Below, one piece after another: positions 37,301-47,224 of a stretch of 64,000 nucleotides of DNA. The number at the start of each line of letters is the position of its first letter. The first letter of the stretch is position 1. The translations under genes were made by a program, and so were the position numbers. Location of the stretch: NCBI RefSeq assembly GCF_008831285.2, contig NC_045147.1, forward strand, positions 580,001-644,000, in the 5' to 3' direction. This stretch comes from Nymphaea colorata (Eukaryota; Streptophyta; Magnoliopsida; Nymphaeales; Nymphaeaceae). The notes below the pieces were generated by a model. It did no database searches. It had not been told where the DNA came from and worked only from the letters and a program-made list of their open reading frames with translations.

Positions 37301-37570
37301 AGGCCACTCCGAGCTCATTTTGAATTCGATTTTGGTTCAGTCGGTTGTCGACTCGTTCGAGTGTGCGGCTTGGGTTTAAAACATGTTTCGGCATGATAAT
37401 GCGACCTTAAAACAAAGGGTAGGTCCGCACAGGTACGACGCTCAAATTTTGGGTTTGAAATGTTTGATTTAGATCTGAACTTGGGTTTTGGATCTAATTT
37501 AGATCCAAAAATTAGATTTTGTATTTTGGTAAAAGAGTGTAGCATTTTTGAAAAATTTGGGGTGATTACC
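34310..37570 (-). repeat. Gypsy1 5' LTR (3.26 kb)
   Basis: Begins on the plus strand TGTTTGCATTCCC and ends GGTGATTACC, next to the CTGCT duplication at 37571. It contains the same three 175-bp tandem repeats as the other LTR (35952, 36127, 36302) and a decayed CpG-rich patch (about 37025-37150). It would drive transcription leftward. Confidence 0.93.
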
Positions 37571-37672
37571 CTGCTGCATCTGAAATAACTTGGATTAGCT
37601 ATATATTGAGAGATATTGGAGGTTGTTTACACAAAACACTTGTCCTGTATTGTGATAAGCTATCAGCCTTTT
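37571..37672 (+). pseudogene. copia RNase H remainder, separated by the Gypsy1 insertion
   Basis: This 102-bp piece reads ASEITWISYILRDIG and then YCDKLSAFY, the continuation of the copia RNase H that stops at 18916. It begins with the second copy of the CTGCT target duplication. It ends where homology to the Gypsy2 LTR begins. The rest of the copia RNase H and its 3' LTR were not found. Confidence 0.85.
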
Positions 37673-37836
37673 ACATATTGTTTTATGAATTTTCATGTAC
37701 ACATGAATTCATATATATATGTGTGTGTGTGTGTGTTGCATTTTCCCTCTCTAGAATCTTTTGTTTCTCTCTCTTCAAGTTAAATGTCTTCCTCTACAAA
37801 TTTCTTACATATATTGAATTTTCATGTACACATGAA

Positions 37837-37897
<61 letters not shown>

Positions 37898-39018
37898 CCT
37901 CTAAAATCTCTCTCTCTTCTAGTTAATACCCTCTTTTTATAAACTTTCATATGTGTGTAAAATGATAGTAGGTACATGTATATGTGCATTTCTCTATTTC
38001 TCTCTCTCTCTCTTTTAAGATCTTTTTTTTTCTCTCTATTTAAGTTAATACTTCATTGTCACATGATTTCACATATATACGTGTACATATATGCATACAT
38101 ATACGTACATACATGTATGTATATGCATATAAAATACATATAAAAATACGTATCTCTCCTTCTCTTTTAAAATCTTTCATTTAGTGATCTTAAAAATCTC
38201 TTTGTCTCTCTTTTTCCTTTTATGGGAGTATTTCATCTTTTTCATTCTTTTTTAGATGATACTATTTCTCTAAAGATCTAAGGTTTTAACTTCCAATTCG
38301 TCGACTTCACCAACGCCAAAAATTAAGTAATGACTCAATATTGAAATTATGCTTGATGGTCTACAACTTCATTCCATTTTCAAAAACTTTTCTCTCTTCA
38401 TAAAAATATTTACAACAATTACACCAAGAAACTTAGATGTATGTGAGTGTAAGAATGCTTTTAAAAGAATGTTATGGTAAGAATGAATAATTTCTTTCTA
38501 ATCATGCAAGATAAATGCATTCATGCATTCATATTCACTTAACACTATGAATGATCATAAGCACCTCTCTAAAAAAACATAAGAAAGATGAGATAGAGGT
38601 CTAACTAGGTAGTAACCAAATTAGACAAAACATCAAGCCTACTTAAAGTCTTGAGAGAACACCAAAGTGATTTCCAAAAGTGATCTTCAAATCAAAATGA
38701 TATTTATAAAGATTTTTCCACTCAATATTTTCCTAACCAAAAAATTTTACATTCGTCAAAAACTTTCTCAAAAGTTTGAAACATCAAATCTCCAACATTT
38801 TCTCAAACACAACACCATATTTAGAATTAAAAAGATGTTTAAGCCAAAACGGAATGCATCAAGGATAAGCATAGCCCTTGAGTTGGTTACTCCTGGTAAA
38901 GGCGCCGAGAACGGTCAATCCTCGTACCGATGGGCGAGTCCCCTTCTCTCTAATTTAAAATAAAAACATGATTTTTTTGGAGCACTCCAAAAACTAAAAA
39001 TTTTTGGGAATGCAAACA
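37673..39018 (+). repeat. Gypsy2 5' LTR, truncated
   Basis: Homologous to the last third of the Gypsy1 5' LTR (about 35357 to 34310) and to 45990-47224. It ends GGGAATGCAAACA. Near its left end a 129-bp duplication (37687 and 37816, GAATTTTCATGTACACATGA) encloses a (TG)n run, and an (AT)n run lies at about 37840-37895. Confidence 0.88.
37836..37896. repeat. (AT)n microsatellite
   Basis: About 60 bp of nearly pure TA dinucleotides within the Gypsy2 5' LTR. Confidence 0.95.
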
Positions 39019-39589
39019 GATGATGACCATGATGGGACTTGTCATCGTTTGGTTACGATTATCATTGATGTATTTCCATTAACTTGAACATCTCATATAT
39101 TGCCGATGATAAAGCATGTTCCCTTCTTTGGCCTTGATTCCATTGGCATTCCATTACATTGCATGGTGATTGTGTTTTCTTTCTTGCATATAAGACTAAT
39201 TGAGGAGGATCAATCATGTTCACCTAGATCTAAGATCAATCATATTCACTTAGATCTATGATCAAATACAACCTTCCTTAATTTCAGGCTTGATTGAAAA
39301 TAATGTTTGTTCTTCTACTTATTTTAGTCACCATCTTAGGAAACATTGCATTAGAGACAGCCGATTTTACATGATTTCTCATATTTCAAAACTCTCCATA
39401 CCTATTTATTCTGGTCCTCACGTTGTCGGGCAGGGTCTTAGGTGGTAGCACAAGACTAAGTCTTACAACTAGCACACCTTGGGTAGGAAAGGCCCCTCGT
39501 TAGTACCATGGGTAGGAACTTATGCTATGTTGACGAGTGACATAGAAAAAGTTGATAAACCCTATCCTTAGTTGCCTAAAGAAGAATTT

Positions 39590-41071
39590 ATGCTAGTAGT
39601 AAGTCATTCGACTAAAGTATATAAGCAGAGCTTGATATTGGATTATCGTGATGCAAAATTATCTCAATTAGGTCCCTATATCCCTTTTTCTCTAAAATTA
39701 TTTTACATGATACAAGTATAAAGGATGTTGGTGTGCATAAAACTTTATGTGATGATTTGCACCTCATTATATATCTTCATTTCATATTGTCTTTGTCGTC
39801 CTAGTCAATCTTTTCCACTAATTTAATCTCTACCCTTCAGAGTCATCATTCAACATGTATTCTTTCCAACGTTGTGTCACATTCCCTTATAATCACATTC
39901 TCTTTGAGGAAGGACCCGAATAGTCTACTTATATGTCTCTTGCGTCTAAACTTTTGGCTCCCGAATGATATTGGTCTTGGCATCTCACCTTATCTCAGAT
40001 GTTTCCTTCCTACTTTGAAGAATGTGAGCTAGAAATAGTGGCAGCCGGAGGAATGCAATTAGTGAATGAAAATTTGATACATGCAATTGTCGATTGATGG
40101 AACCCAAGGACCTCTTTTTGGTTTCCATAGAGAGAAATGACAGTATTATTCGATGAATTTGCCAAAATACTAGACCTCCTCACCCCGACTTGTAACCCAA
40201 ATGATCCATTGGAGAAACAATTCCTCATGAACGCGACTAAGGTTAATGCAAGTGACCTTATATCTCCTTTTACTGGACGAAAAGCTTGGCCCCTAGTAGA
40301 AAACCATGAGAGTCAAAGTATAAACCTGAAAAATCTGCATAAAGAATTTGGAGCCTATGTTGAACCTTCCATCTTATCTCGAAAAGCCATAGAAAGAATT
40401 AAATATTATATGATGCTTTGCACAGTAGGTGTGACCCATTTTACTAATGGAAGTGACCTCCTAGATGTTCACATTGCCCAACTTTTCGGAAATAGGGACA
40501 TAGTAGAACCCGACACTTGTCAATAGCAATGACAGCCTTGGCTTTCCTTTACCAAGGACTCGTTTGCTTCACCATTGAAAATACTGACTTCATTGAAGGA
40601 TGCAAATATGTCTTACAATTGTGGTTCCTCAAGTACGAGGGACCCCAAGCGAGTTTGTTCAGAAACACTGATGAAGCATTGACAATCTTAAAACAATACC
40701 ATCGTTTGATCAAGTAATTGGATGGAGATGAGATCATTTGGGACTATTATGATTGTCGTCAGAATTCCCCTAGATGCATTCACCATTACCATGGTCGTAC
40801 CACACTTTTGGGCCCTTATGTCATAGTTGATTATTGTGCTGATAGATGCATGAGACAATTCTCTCAGAGGCAGAAGATGGTTTTTATTTATGCACTAATT
40901 GGAGCTATTCCTGAATTCGACCTCAGGTCTCCTCAATGGGCGGCATTATTCACAGTGGCTCGACAAGAGTGGAAGACACAAATATCATACACTTGGTTCA
41001 CAGGCCCAGTGGTAAAGAAGGAATACGCCAAGTGGTGGGATGTCAACCGACCACCACCCATCCTTCTTTAA
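39590..41071 (+). pseudogene. Gypsy2 ORF1 upstream of gag: PMD/aminotransferase-like domain
   Basis: Starts MLVVSHSTKVYKQSLILDYR. Long open pieces: MTVLFDEFAKILDLLTPTCN through YYMMLCTVGVTHFTNGSDLL and FGNRDIVEPD (40137-40526), then SIAMTALAFLYQGL, IEGCKYVLQLWFLKYEGPQ and, past one TAA (40715-40717), MDGDEIIWDYYDCRQ to YTWFTGPVVKKEYAKWWDVN (to 41071). The PMD pattern covers the G-x-M-T-x-L motif, a YLL-like helix and an ALAHLY-like helix. With the TAA read as sense it would be a protein of about 480 residues. It ends well before gag, so it is a separate ORF. Its role is unknown. Confidence 0.7.
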
Positions 41072-41251
41072 AAGTTTCCATTGTCAACTTTGTACTCTTT
41101 ATTTCGTATTCATTGTTATTTTTATTAGTGTTTTCTTTGGATATAACTTTTACAACTCTTAATGCAATATGAACCTTCAATTTGTTATCATTTCCTTTCA
41201 ATAACTATTCATTTTTCTATCTCACGAGATGAATACTTGAAAGCCAACAAG

Positions 41252-42003
41252 ATGGTTGAAATCAGAGCACAAGCTAACCAGGTTACTCAGAACGAGGCTT
41301 CATCTTTTGAGCCTATGGCAGAAACACTTGTCTTCCCAACAATCGAGGCAGAAGGCTACCATATGTTCCTGTTTTTCATGGAGTGATTCATGAGTGAACA
41401 AGAAGAACAAAAGGCTCTAATGTTTACTCGAAAACCAGAAACTGAAAAGTCAGTCAAGCAAAAGAGAAACAAGAAAGACAACAAATCCTCTCCTACAGAT
41501 CGAGATGAAAGTCATATAGATTCAGACTCAGCAACTAGTAAGGAGGAAAAACCCAAATTGCTTCCTCTCACGAAGAAAAAGACAACAAAGAAAAGCAAGA
41601 AAGGAAAAGAAATTGTAGAGGAAAGCAGTTCACCTAGCCTTATCACCAGTGAAAGTTCGGAGGAAAAGCCAAAAAGAAAGAGAAAGCTTGCTCAAGCAGT
41701 AGCTCAGATAGTGAGATTTCTAAAAAGAAAATAAAGGAGATCAAGGGTAGAAAGAAAAAGACAAAGCCAGAATTAGTCAAATCAAGTGATGATGAAAGTC
41801 CAACTAAGCTCAAGTTTCATGAAATGAAAAAAAGAATGAGCAACGTCAAACTTGGGGAAAAGGAAAACGCCCATACTCATGAGAGGATTACTACCTCGGT
41901 ATTGAAGGAGACAAAGACGTAAAAGGGTTTGTCCAAGGAGTTTGTCAACTATGATGGAACTACCTGCCCACACGTTCAACTTTCAACCTTCATCAATGAT
42001 TGC
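41252..42003 (+). pseudogene. Gypsy2 gag, N-terminal part
   Basis: Starts MVEIRAQANQVTQNEASSFE. A TGA interrupts it after FLFFME (about 41384); a long Lys/Glu/Ser-rich stretch with KKKTTKKSKKGKEIVEESSS follows. The last recognisable part, KGLSKEFVNYDGTTCPHVQL, ends at about 42003, where an inverted block begins. The gag core helices found in Gypsy1 (31385-30950) are missing. Confidence 0.8.
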
Positions 42004-42364
42004 TAGAGATCCTTGTTGATGAAATCTTAAATAATGTTTTTGAGGACAAAACAATCCTCAGTGTTATGACCAGGGGCATGATGAAACTTACATAGTTTTT
42101 CTTTATTACCTCCTATCATTTTCGGATGCTCTGACATTTTTTGTAAGACGATAGTTCCTTTGGTAAGGAGGTATTGTAGGATCTTCTCGTGAGGCTGACT
42201 GAAAGGAGTGAACTTCCGATTATAACTCTAACCTAAGTATTTGTTCCTCCATTCTTTATTTCCATTGGACAGTTGTGTGTTCTTTTTGTGGTTAGCTTCT
42301 TTGTCATGCTTATAACTGCTTATGCTGTCATTTTGAATGTCGGCATTAGCTATTAAGTGTGCGG
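42004..42364 (-). other. inverted internal block of Gypsy2
   Basis: This 360-bp block matches Gypsy1 30493-30850 in the same plus-strand orientation, although the rest of Gypsy2 is in the opposite orientation to Gypsy1. It is therefore inverted within Gypsy2. The neighbouring segments (equivalent to Gypsy1 30850-31320 and 30115-30490) are deleted on either side. It carries the knuckle/linker region in antisense. Confidence 0.88.
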
Positions 42365-43093
42365 GAGAAAAATGGCAAAGTCAGACTATGCATTGACTTT
42401 TGAAACCTGAACACCAAAAGATGATTGTTCACTTTAAACATTGATTTATTGGTAGATAGTACTACAGGCTATACTATGTTCTCTTTTATGGATGGATATT
42501 CGAGATATAACCAAATGAAATTAGCAGTCAAGGATCAACATAAAACCGCTTTTACTACACCCTGGGGCACTTTCTGTTACACGGTGATGTCATTTGGGTT
42601 AAAGAATGTCAGAGCAACTTATCAAAGAGTCATGGCTGCTATCTTCCATGAGTAGATGCACAAAATCATGGATGCATATATCTGTGACATACTAATTAAA
42701 TCTAAGGCAAGAGAAGGTCACATTGAAACCCTCGTCAAAGTGTTTGAGAGACTCTTACAATACATGTTTCGTTTGAATCCTCCAAAATGTGTATTTATGG
42801 TTAGATCAGGTAAACTTTTGGGCTTCATGGTCAGTAAAAGGGGGATCGAGATGAATCTTACCGAAGCTAAAGCAATCATCGATATGCCACCACCTACCAA
42901 TATCAAGGAACTGTGAAGTTTGCAAGGGCGAATTCAGTCCATGAGATGATTCATTTTCAATCTAGCCATAAGATGCGAACCATTCAATCAACTGTTGAGG
43001 AAATGCGTCAAGTTTGAATGGGATTTTGAGTGTCAATAGTCATTTGAAAAGATCAAGAAATACATTTTAACTCCACCAATTCTAAAACCCCCG
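42365..43093 (+). pseudogene. Gypsy2 reverse transcriptase, N-truncated, mutated active site
   Basis: Begins within the KVRLCID region, directly after the inverted block. It keeps VDSTTGYTMFSFMDGYSRYN and FCYTVMSFGLKNVRATYQR. The catalytic box reads YICD (42677-42688) instead of YIDD: codon TGT at 42683-42685 in place of an Asp codon. The thumb/connection RLNPPKCVFMVRSGKLLGFM follows. Stops and a missing N-terminus rule out activity. Confidence 0.9.
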
Positions 43094-43555
43094 GTGTTGG
43101 GTATGTCATTGCTGCTTTACATTATAGTGAATGAGTCAGGATGTGGTGGCTTTTTGGTACAATATAGGGAAGGAAGTCGCTTCGAGCATGCAATTTATTA
43201 TATTAGCAAAACCTTTGTCCAGTATGAACAGAAGTACTCTCCCATGAAAAAAACTTGTATAGCATTGGTTTGGATGTGTCAGAAGATGAGACATTATTTA
43301 TTAGCTTGTGAGGTCAAGATACTCTCCAAGCTAAATCCTCTTAGGTACACCTTGGAACAGCCCTTCCTTAATAGGCGCATCGCCAAATGGCAAGCTTTGC
43401 TGATGCAATATGATCTTGAATATGTGTTTCAAAAGTCAATCAAAGGACAAGCAATTGCCGATCAGTTAGTAGATTTTCCCCAGTACGAGGAAATCTGCAC
43501 CAACGATGAGTTTTCAGACAAACATGTACTAAGATTGAAAACAGTCCCAGTATGA
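43094..43555 (+). pseudogene. Gypsy2 RNase H
   Basis: Open over 153 codons: LLLYIIVNESGCGGFLVQYR, AIYYISKTFVQYEQKYSPMK and LSKLNPLRYTLEQPFLNRRI. Collinear with Gypsy1 29376-28915. It would have degraded the RNA of the RNA/DNA hybrid. Confidence 0.9.
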
Positions 43556-43558
43556 AAG

Positions 43559-43700
43559 ATGTTCTTTGATGGATCCAGGAATGTGATAGGAGCAGGTTTA
43601 GGATCCACAATCTCTTTTTGTACCAACAAAGCAATCTGTTCTTTTGATATTGAAAAATTAGAACATCTTGCTTTTGAAGCGGTGAAGCATGTACATCATA
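43559..43700 (+). pseudogene. Gypsy2 aRNH, internally deleted
   Basis: Starts MFFDGSRNVIGAGLG and jumps directly to STISFCTNKAICSFDIEKLE. In Gypsy1 about 100 residues (from GIGILLITP to DGLGSLG) lie between these points. The junction falls in a short similar sequence (TTTAGG / TCTAGG), so a microhomology deletion is likely. Confidence 0.85.
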
Positions 43701-44938
43701 TCCAAGAGGGAAATATGCTTTGGTATCATGACATCAAAAGATACATTGAAAGTAGAGAATTCCCGATTGGAATGTCCAAAAATGAACAGAAAGCAATTCA
43801 ACGTATGCCAACAAGGTACTTTATTCTTGCAGGAGTGCTATACAAACGTTGATTTAGTATTGAATGCTCTCGGTACCTTGATGAAGATTAGGCAAGGGAA
43901 GTCATCGAAGAGTCACATAGAGGAGACTATGGGGACCATGTTGGTTACCAAACCCTCACCAGTAGATAATTCGAGCAAGATATTATTGGCCTACTATGCA
44001 AAAAGATTGTTATCAATTCGTCAAGAGATGTAAAGAATGTCAATTGCATGCTCCAATGATCCATGCACCAGCCTCTCACTTGCATTCTGTAACATCTCCT
44101 TGGTTGCTTTCAATATGTGCATTTGATGTAGACAGACCAATATCCCCTGCAACTTCTAAGAGCCATAAGTGTTTTCTTGCTGCTACAAACTATTTTACCA
44201 AGTGGGTAGAAGTCGTGTAGTGTCCTTCATTCACAAAAATCTTCTTTGCAGATTTGAAGTCTCTCATAATATAGTATCTGATAACATGACTAATTTCAAA
44301 AACAAAAAGATAAGGCAGTTGTGTAGCAAATAACGTATCATGCATCATTTTTCAGCTACTTATTACCCCCAAGGTAATGGGCAAGTAAAGACCACCAACA
44401 AGATTCTGATCTGCATCTTGGAGTGGGCCGTGAAAACTGGAAGAAATTGGCATGAAAAGATGCATAACGCTCTGTGGGCATATCGCACTACTATGAGAAT
44501 TCCAACGAATGATACTCTAACAGAGCTAGTCTACGAAACGGAAGTGGTTCTACCATTACACGTACTAAAACCTGCTTTGAAGTTCGCTTCTCTCATACGG
44601 CTCCCTCTAAATCAATATCAGTAGAAGTGGCTAATGTAGCTCGATTTGCTGGATGAAAAGACACTAAAAGCGGCTGAGCAAGCTCAAGCCTATCGCCAAA
44701 GGGTGGCTAGACAATTTGTCAAATCAGTTATCAAGAGATATTTCAAAGTGAACGACTTAGTCCTACGATCTGTGGTGTACCTTAAAGGACGGCCATGGGG
44801 TAAGTGGGCAGCAAAATAGAAGGCCCATATGTTATGAAGGAAGTTTTGCCTCGTAATTCATACTGATTGATTGATTCTGATGGGGTGGAACTTGTCGACC
44901 CTGTTAAGGCTCTTCACCTCAAGAAATTCTACACCTAG
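43700..44938 (+). pseudogene. Gypsy2 integrase and pol C-terminus
   Basis: Zinc-binding KRCKECQLHAP (about 44025), then ICAFDVDRPISPATSKSHKC (first Asp), NYFTKWVEVV and SDNMTNFKN (about 44280). TYYPQGNGQVKTTNKIL (about 44360-44410) has Lys where Gypsy1 has the catalytic Glu. YETEVVLPLHVLKPALKF and FKVNDLVLRSVVYLKGRP then run to ALHLKKFYT and the stop at 44936-44938. Several stops and frameshifts. Confidence 0.88.
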
Positions 44939-45059
44939 TCCTCTTGTACTCATTTTCCAATCAATGACAAATATTTGTGTTTTGCACATTCAATCTACTA
45001 TTCATTTTAGATTATTTTCAGTCATAAAATGTAACGATTACACTGGGGTATTTTTTATT

Positions 45060-45195
45060 TTATTTTATTATCGATCAATACTTGAGAGCAACCCATGCAG
45101 GTAAGGGGTAAACCTGCAATGCAAAGCAACTCATGCAAGTAAGGGGCAAACCTGCAATGCAAAGCAACCCGCTCAGGTAAGGGATCAAACCTTTT
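45060..45195. repeat. short tandem repeats, about 37-bp unit, upstream of the 3' LTR
   Basis: Three imperfect copies of AGCAACCCATGCAGGTAAGG plus AAACCTGCAATGCAA. Gypsy1 has a related but more diverged set at 22380-22510, so the array belongs to the family's 3' untranslated region. Confidence 0.7.
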
Positions 45196-46028
45196 TCTTT
45201 CCTTACTTTTTCCCTTCTTCATCTCTCCATGGCCATATGAGACAACTCTCAAATTTTCATTTCGAGTTAAAAGCTATTCTTGAGTGCACTGAGAGCATGA
45301 AAAGGTGAAATGATATTTCATGTTATGATTGAAATATGTTTCTCCCTTTTCTTGAATGTTGCTTCCTTTTGAGATATTATTCATGCATAGTTGATTGATT
45401 TTTTCATTTATATGTGAATGAATCGTGAGAATGAGTGTCTGGGTTGGGATTCTTCTCTATTCTTATGTTGATTTTGAGGTTGGGGTTTGTTCAACTGGGA
45501 AAGCCATTCACAAATATGTACATGTTAAAAATGTATCTTCATGTCATTCTTACGTTTGGTATCCTTCTTAATCACCCAATTAGGAACCCTAATGAGTGTC
45601 TTATTATGTTGCTTGATTTTCTTCCATACCCAATGGTTGAAGAAATATATTCTTTTGTAACAAACAAAATAATAATGTTCTATGTTAGTATGTAAAATAT
45701 TTGAAATCATGTTTTTCAAAATATTTTCAAAACTTAGTATGTAAAATATTTGAAATTATGCTTTTCAAAAGATTTTCAAAACCAATAACCCTCTCTAATG
45801 AGGCTTTGGAGACTTAGCTCAGACTCATTCATGAGCCCAAGTTTCTCTCTGGCCTATATAAAAATCCAAGTTGGATATTTTCAAATCATTTCTTTGTTTT
45901 TCAATCTCATGAAGATATATACGTATATACATGTTAAATATGTATATGTGCACATTATGATGTTATTTATCCTTCTCTCTTCATGGTTCCACATATTGTT
46001 TTATGAATTTTCATGTACACATGAATGC

Positions 46029-46059
<31 letters not shown>

Positions 46060-46162
46060 CACATATCTCTTTTCCTCTAAAATCTCTCTCTCTCTTCGAG
46101 TTAATACTCTTTTTTATAAACTTTCATATACGTGTATGTATGATAGTCGGTACATGTATATG

Positions 46163-46214
<52 letters not shown>

Positions 46215-47224
46215 GATCTTCTTTTTCCTCTTTATTGAAGTTAATACTTCATTTTTATAAGCTTTCACATACATACGTGTACATACATGTATACATATAC
46301 ATATATATATGTATGTATATGCATATAAAATACATATAAAGATACGTATCTCCACTCCTCTTTTAAAATCTTTCATTTAGTTATCTTTAAAGTCTCTTTG
46401 TCTCTCTATTTCTTTCTATGGGAGTATTCCATCTTTTTCATTATTTTGGATGATATTTTTTCTCCAAAGATCTAAGGTTTTAACTTCCAATTCGTCGACT
46501 TCACCAAGTCCAAAAATCAAGTAATGACCCATTATTGGAATCATGTTTGATGGTCAACAACCCGATTCCATTTTCAAAAACTTTTCTCTCTTCATAAAAA
46601 TATTTACAACAATTACACCAAGAAACTTAGATGTATGTGATGGTAGGAATGCTTTTAGATTAATCTTATGGTAAAATTGAATGATTTATTTTTAATTATG
46701 TAGGATCAATGCATTCATGCATTCACATTCACTTAACACCATGAATGATCACAAGCACCTCTCTAAAAGAACTTAAGCAAGATGAGATGGAGTTCTAACT
46801 AGGTAGTAGGTAGTAACCGAATTAGAACAAAACCTCAAACTAACTTAAAGTCTTGAGAAAACACCAAAGTGAGTTCCAAAAGTGATCTTCAAAGATTTCC
46901 AAATGATATTTATAATGATTTTTCCATTCAAGATTTTTTAAACCAAAATATTTTTACACTCTTCAAGAACTTTCTCAAAAGTTTGATACATCAAATCTCC
47001 AACATTTTATCAAACACAACATCATATTTAGAATGAAAAATATGTTTAGGCCAAAATGAAATGCATCAAGGATAAGCATAGCCCTTGGGTTTATTACCCC
47101 CAGTAAAGGCACCGGGAGGGTCAATCCTCGTACTGATGGGCGAGTCCATTTCTCTCTAATTTAAAATAAAAACTTCATTTTTCTGGAGCACTCCAAAAAC
47201 TAAAAAAAAATTGTGATGCAAACA
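45195..47224 (+). repeat. Gypsy2 3' LTR, 5'-truncated
   Basis: Similarity to the Gypsy1 LTR begins at about 45195 (equivalent to about 36430 in Gypsy1), so the polypurine tract and the first 1.1-1.2 kb of the LTR are deleted. It contains a (TC)n run (46170-46210) and (AT)n stretches and ends GATGCAAACA at 47224. Confidence 0.85.

Larger units (their letters stand above)
18917..37570 (-). mobile_element. Gypsy1: Tat-lineage Ty3/gypsy LTR retrotransposon with upstream PMD-like ORF
   Basis: A full-length but inactive element on the minus strand, 18.65 kb including the 4.46-kb hAT2. LTRs are 34310-37570 (5') and 18917-22262 (3'), flanked by the 5-bp target duplication CTGCT (18912-18916, 37571-37575). 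Order from 5' to 3': leader, PMD-like ORF1, gag, reverse transcriptase, RNase H, a second (archaeal-type) RNase H, integrase. Two RNase H domains define the Tat/Ogre lineage. No protease domain is visible between gag and reverse transcriptase. By eye the two LTRs differ at about a dozen of the first 140 positions, so the insertion is old. Confidence 0.93.
37673..47224 (+). mobile_element. Gypsy2: second copy of the Gypsy1 family, opposite strand, rearranged
   Basis: A plus-strand relative of Gypsy1: truncated 5' LTR (37673-39018), leader, ORF1, gag, inverted block, reverse transcriptase, RNase H, remnant aRNH, integrase, truncated 3' LTR (about 45195-47224). No flanking target duplication can be checked because the outer end of the 5' LTR is missing. 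It lies head to head with Gypsy1 across 102 bp of copia. Confidence 0.9.

Noticed and set aside
46101-46376. Minus-strand frame with Arg-Glu repeats
   Set aside because: Arises from the (TC)n/(GA)n microsatellite in the Gypsy2 3' LTR.
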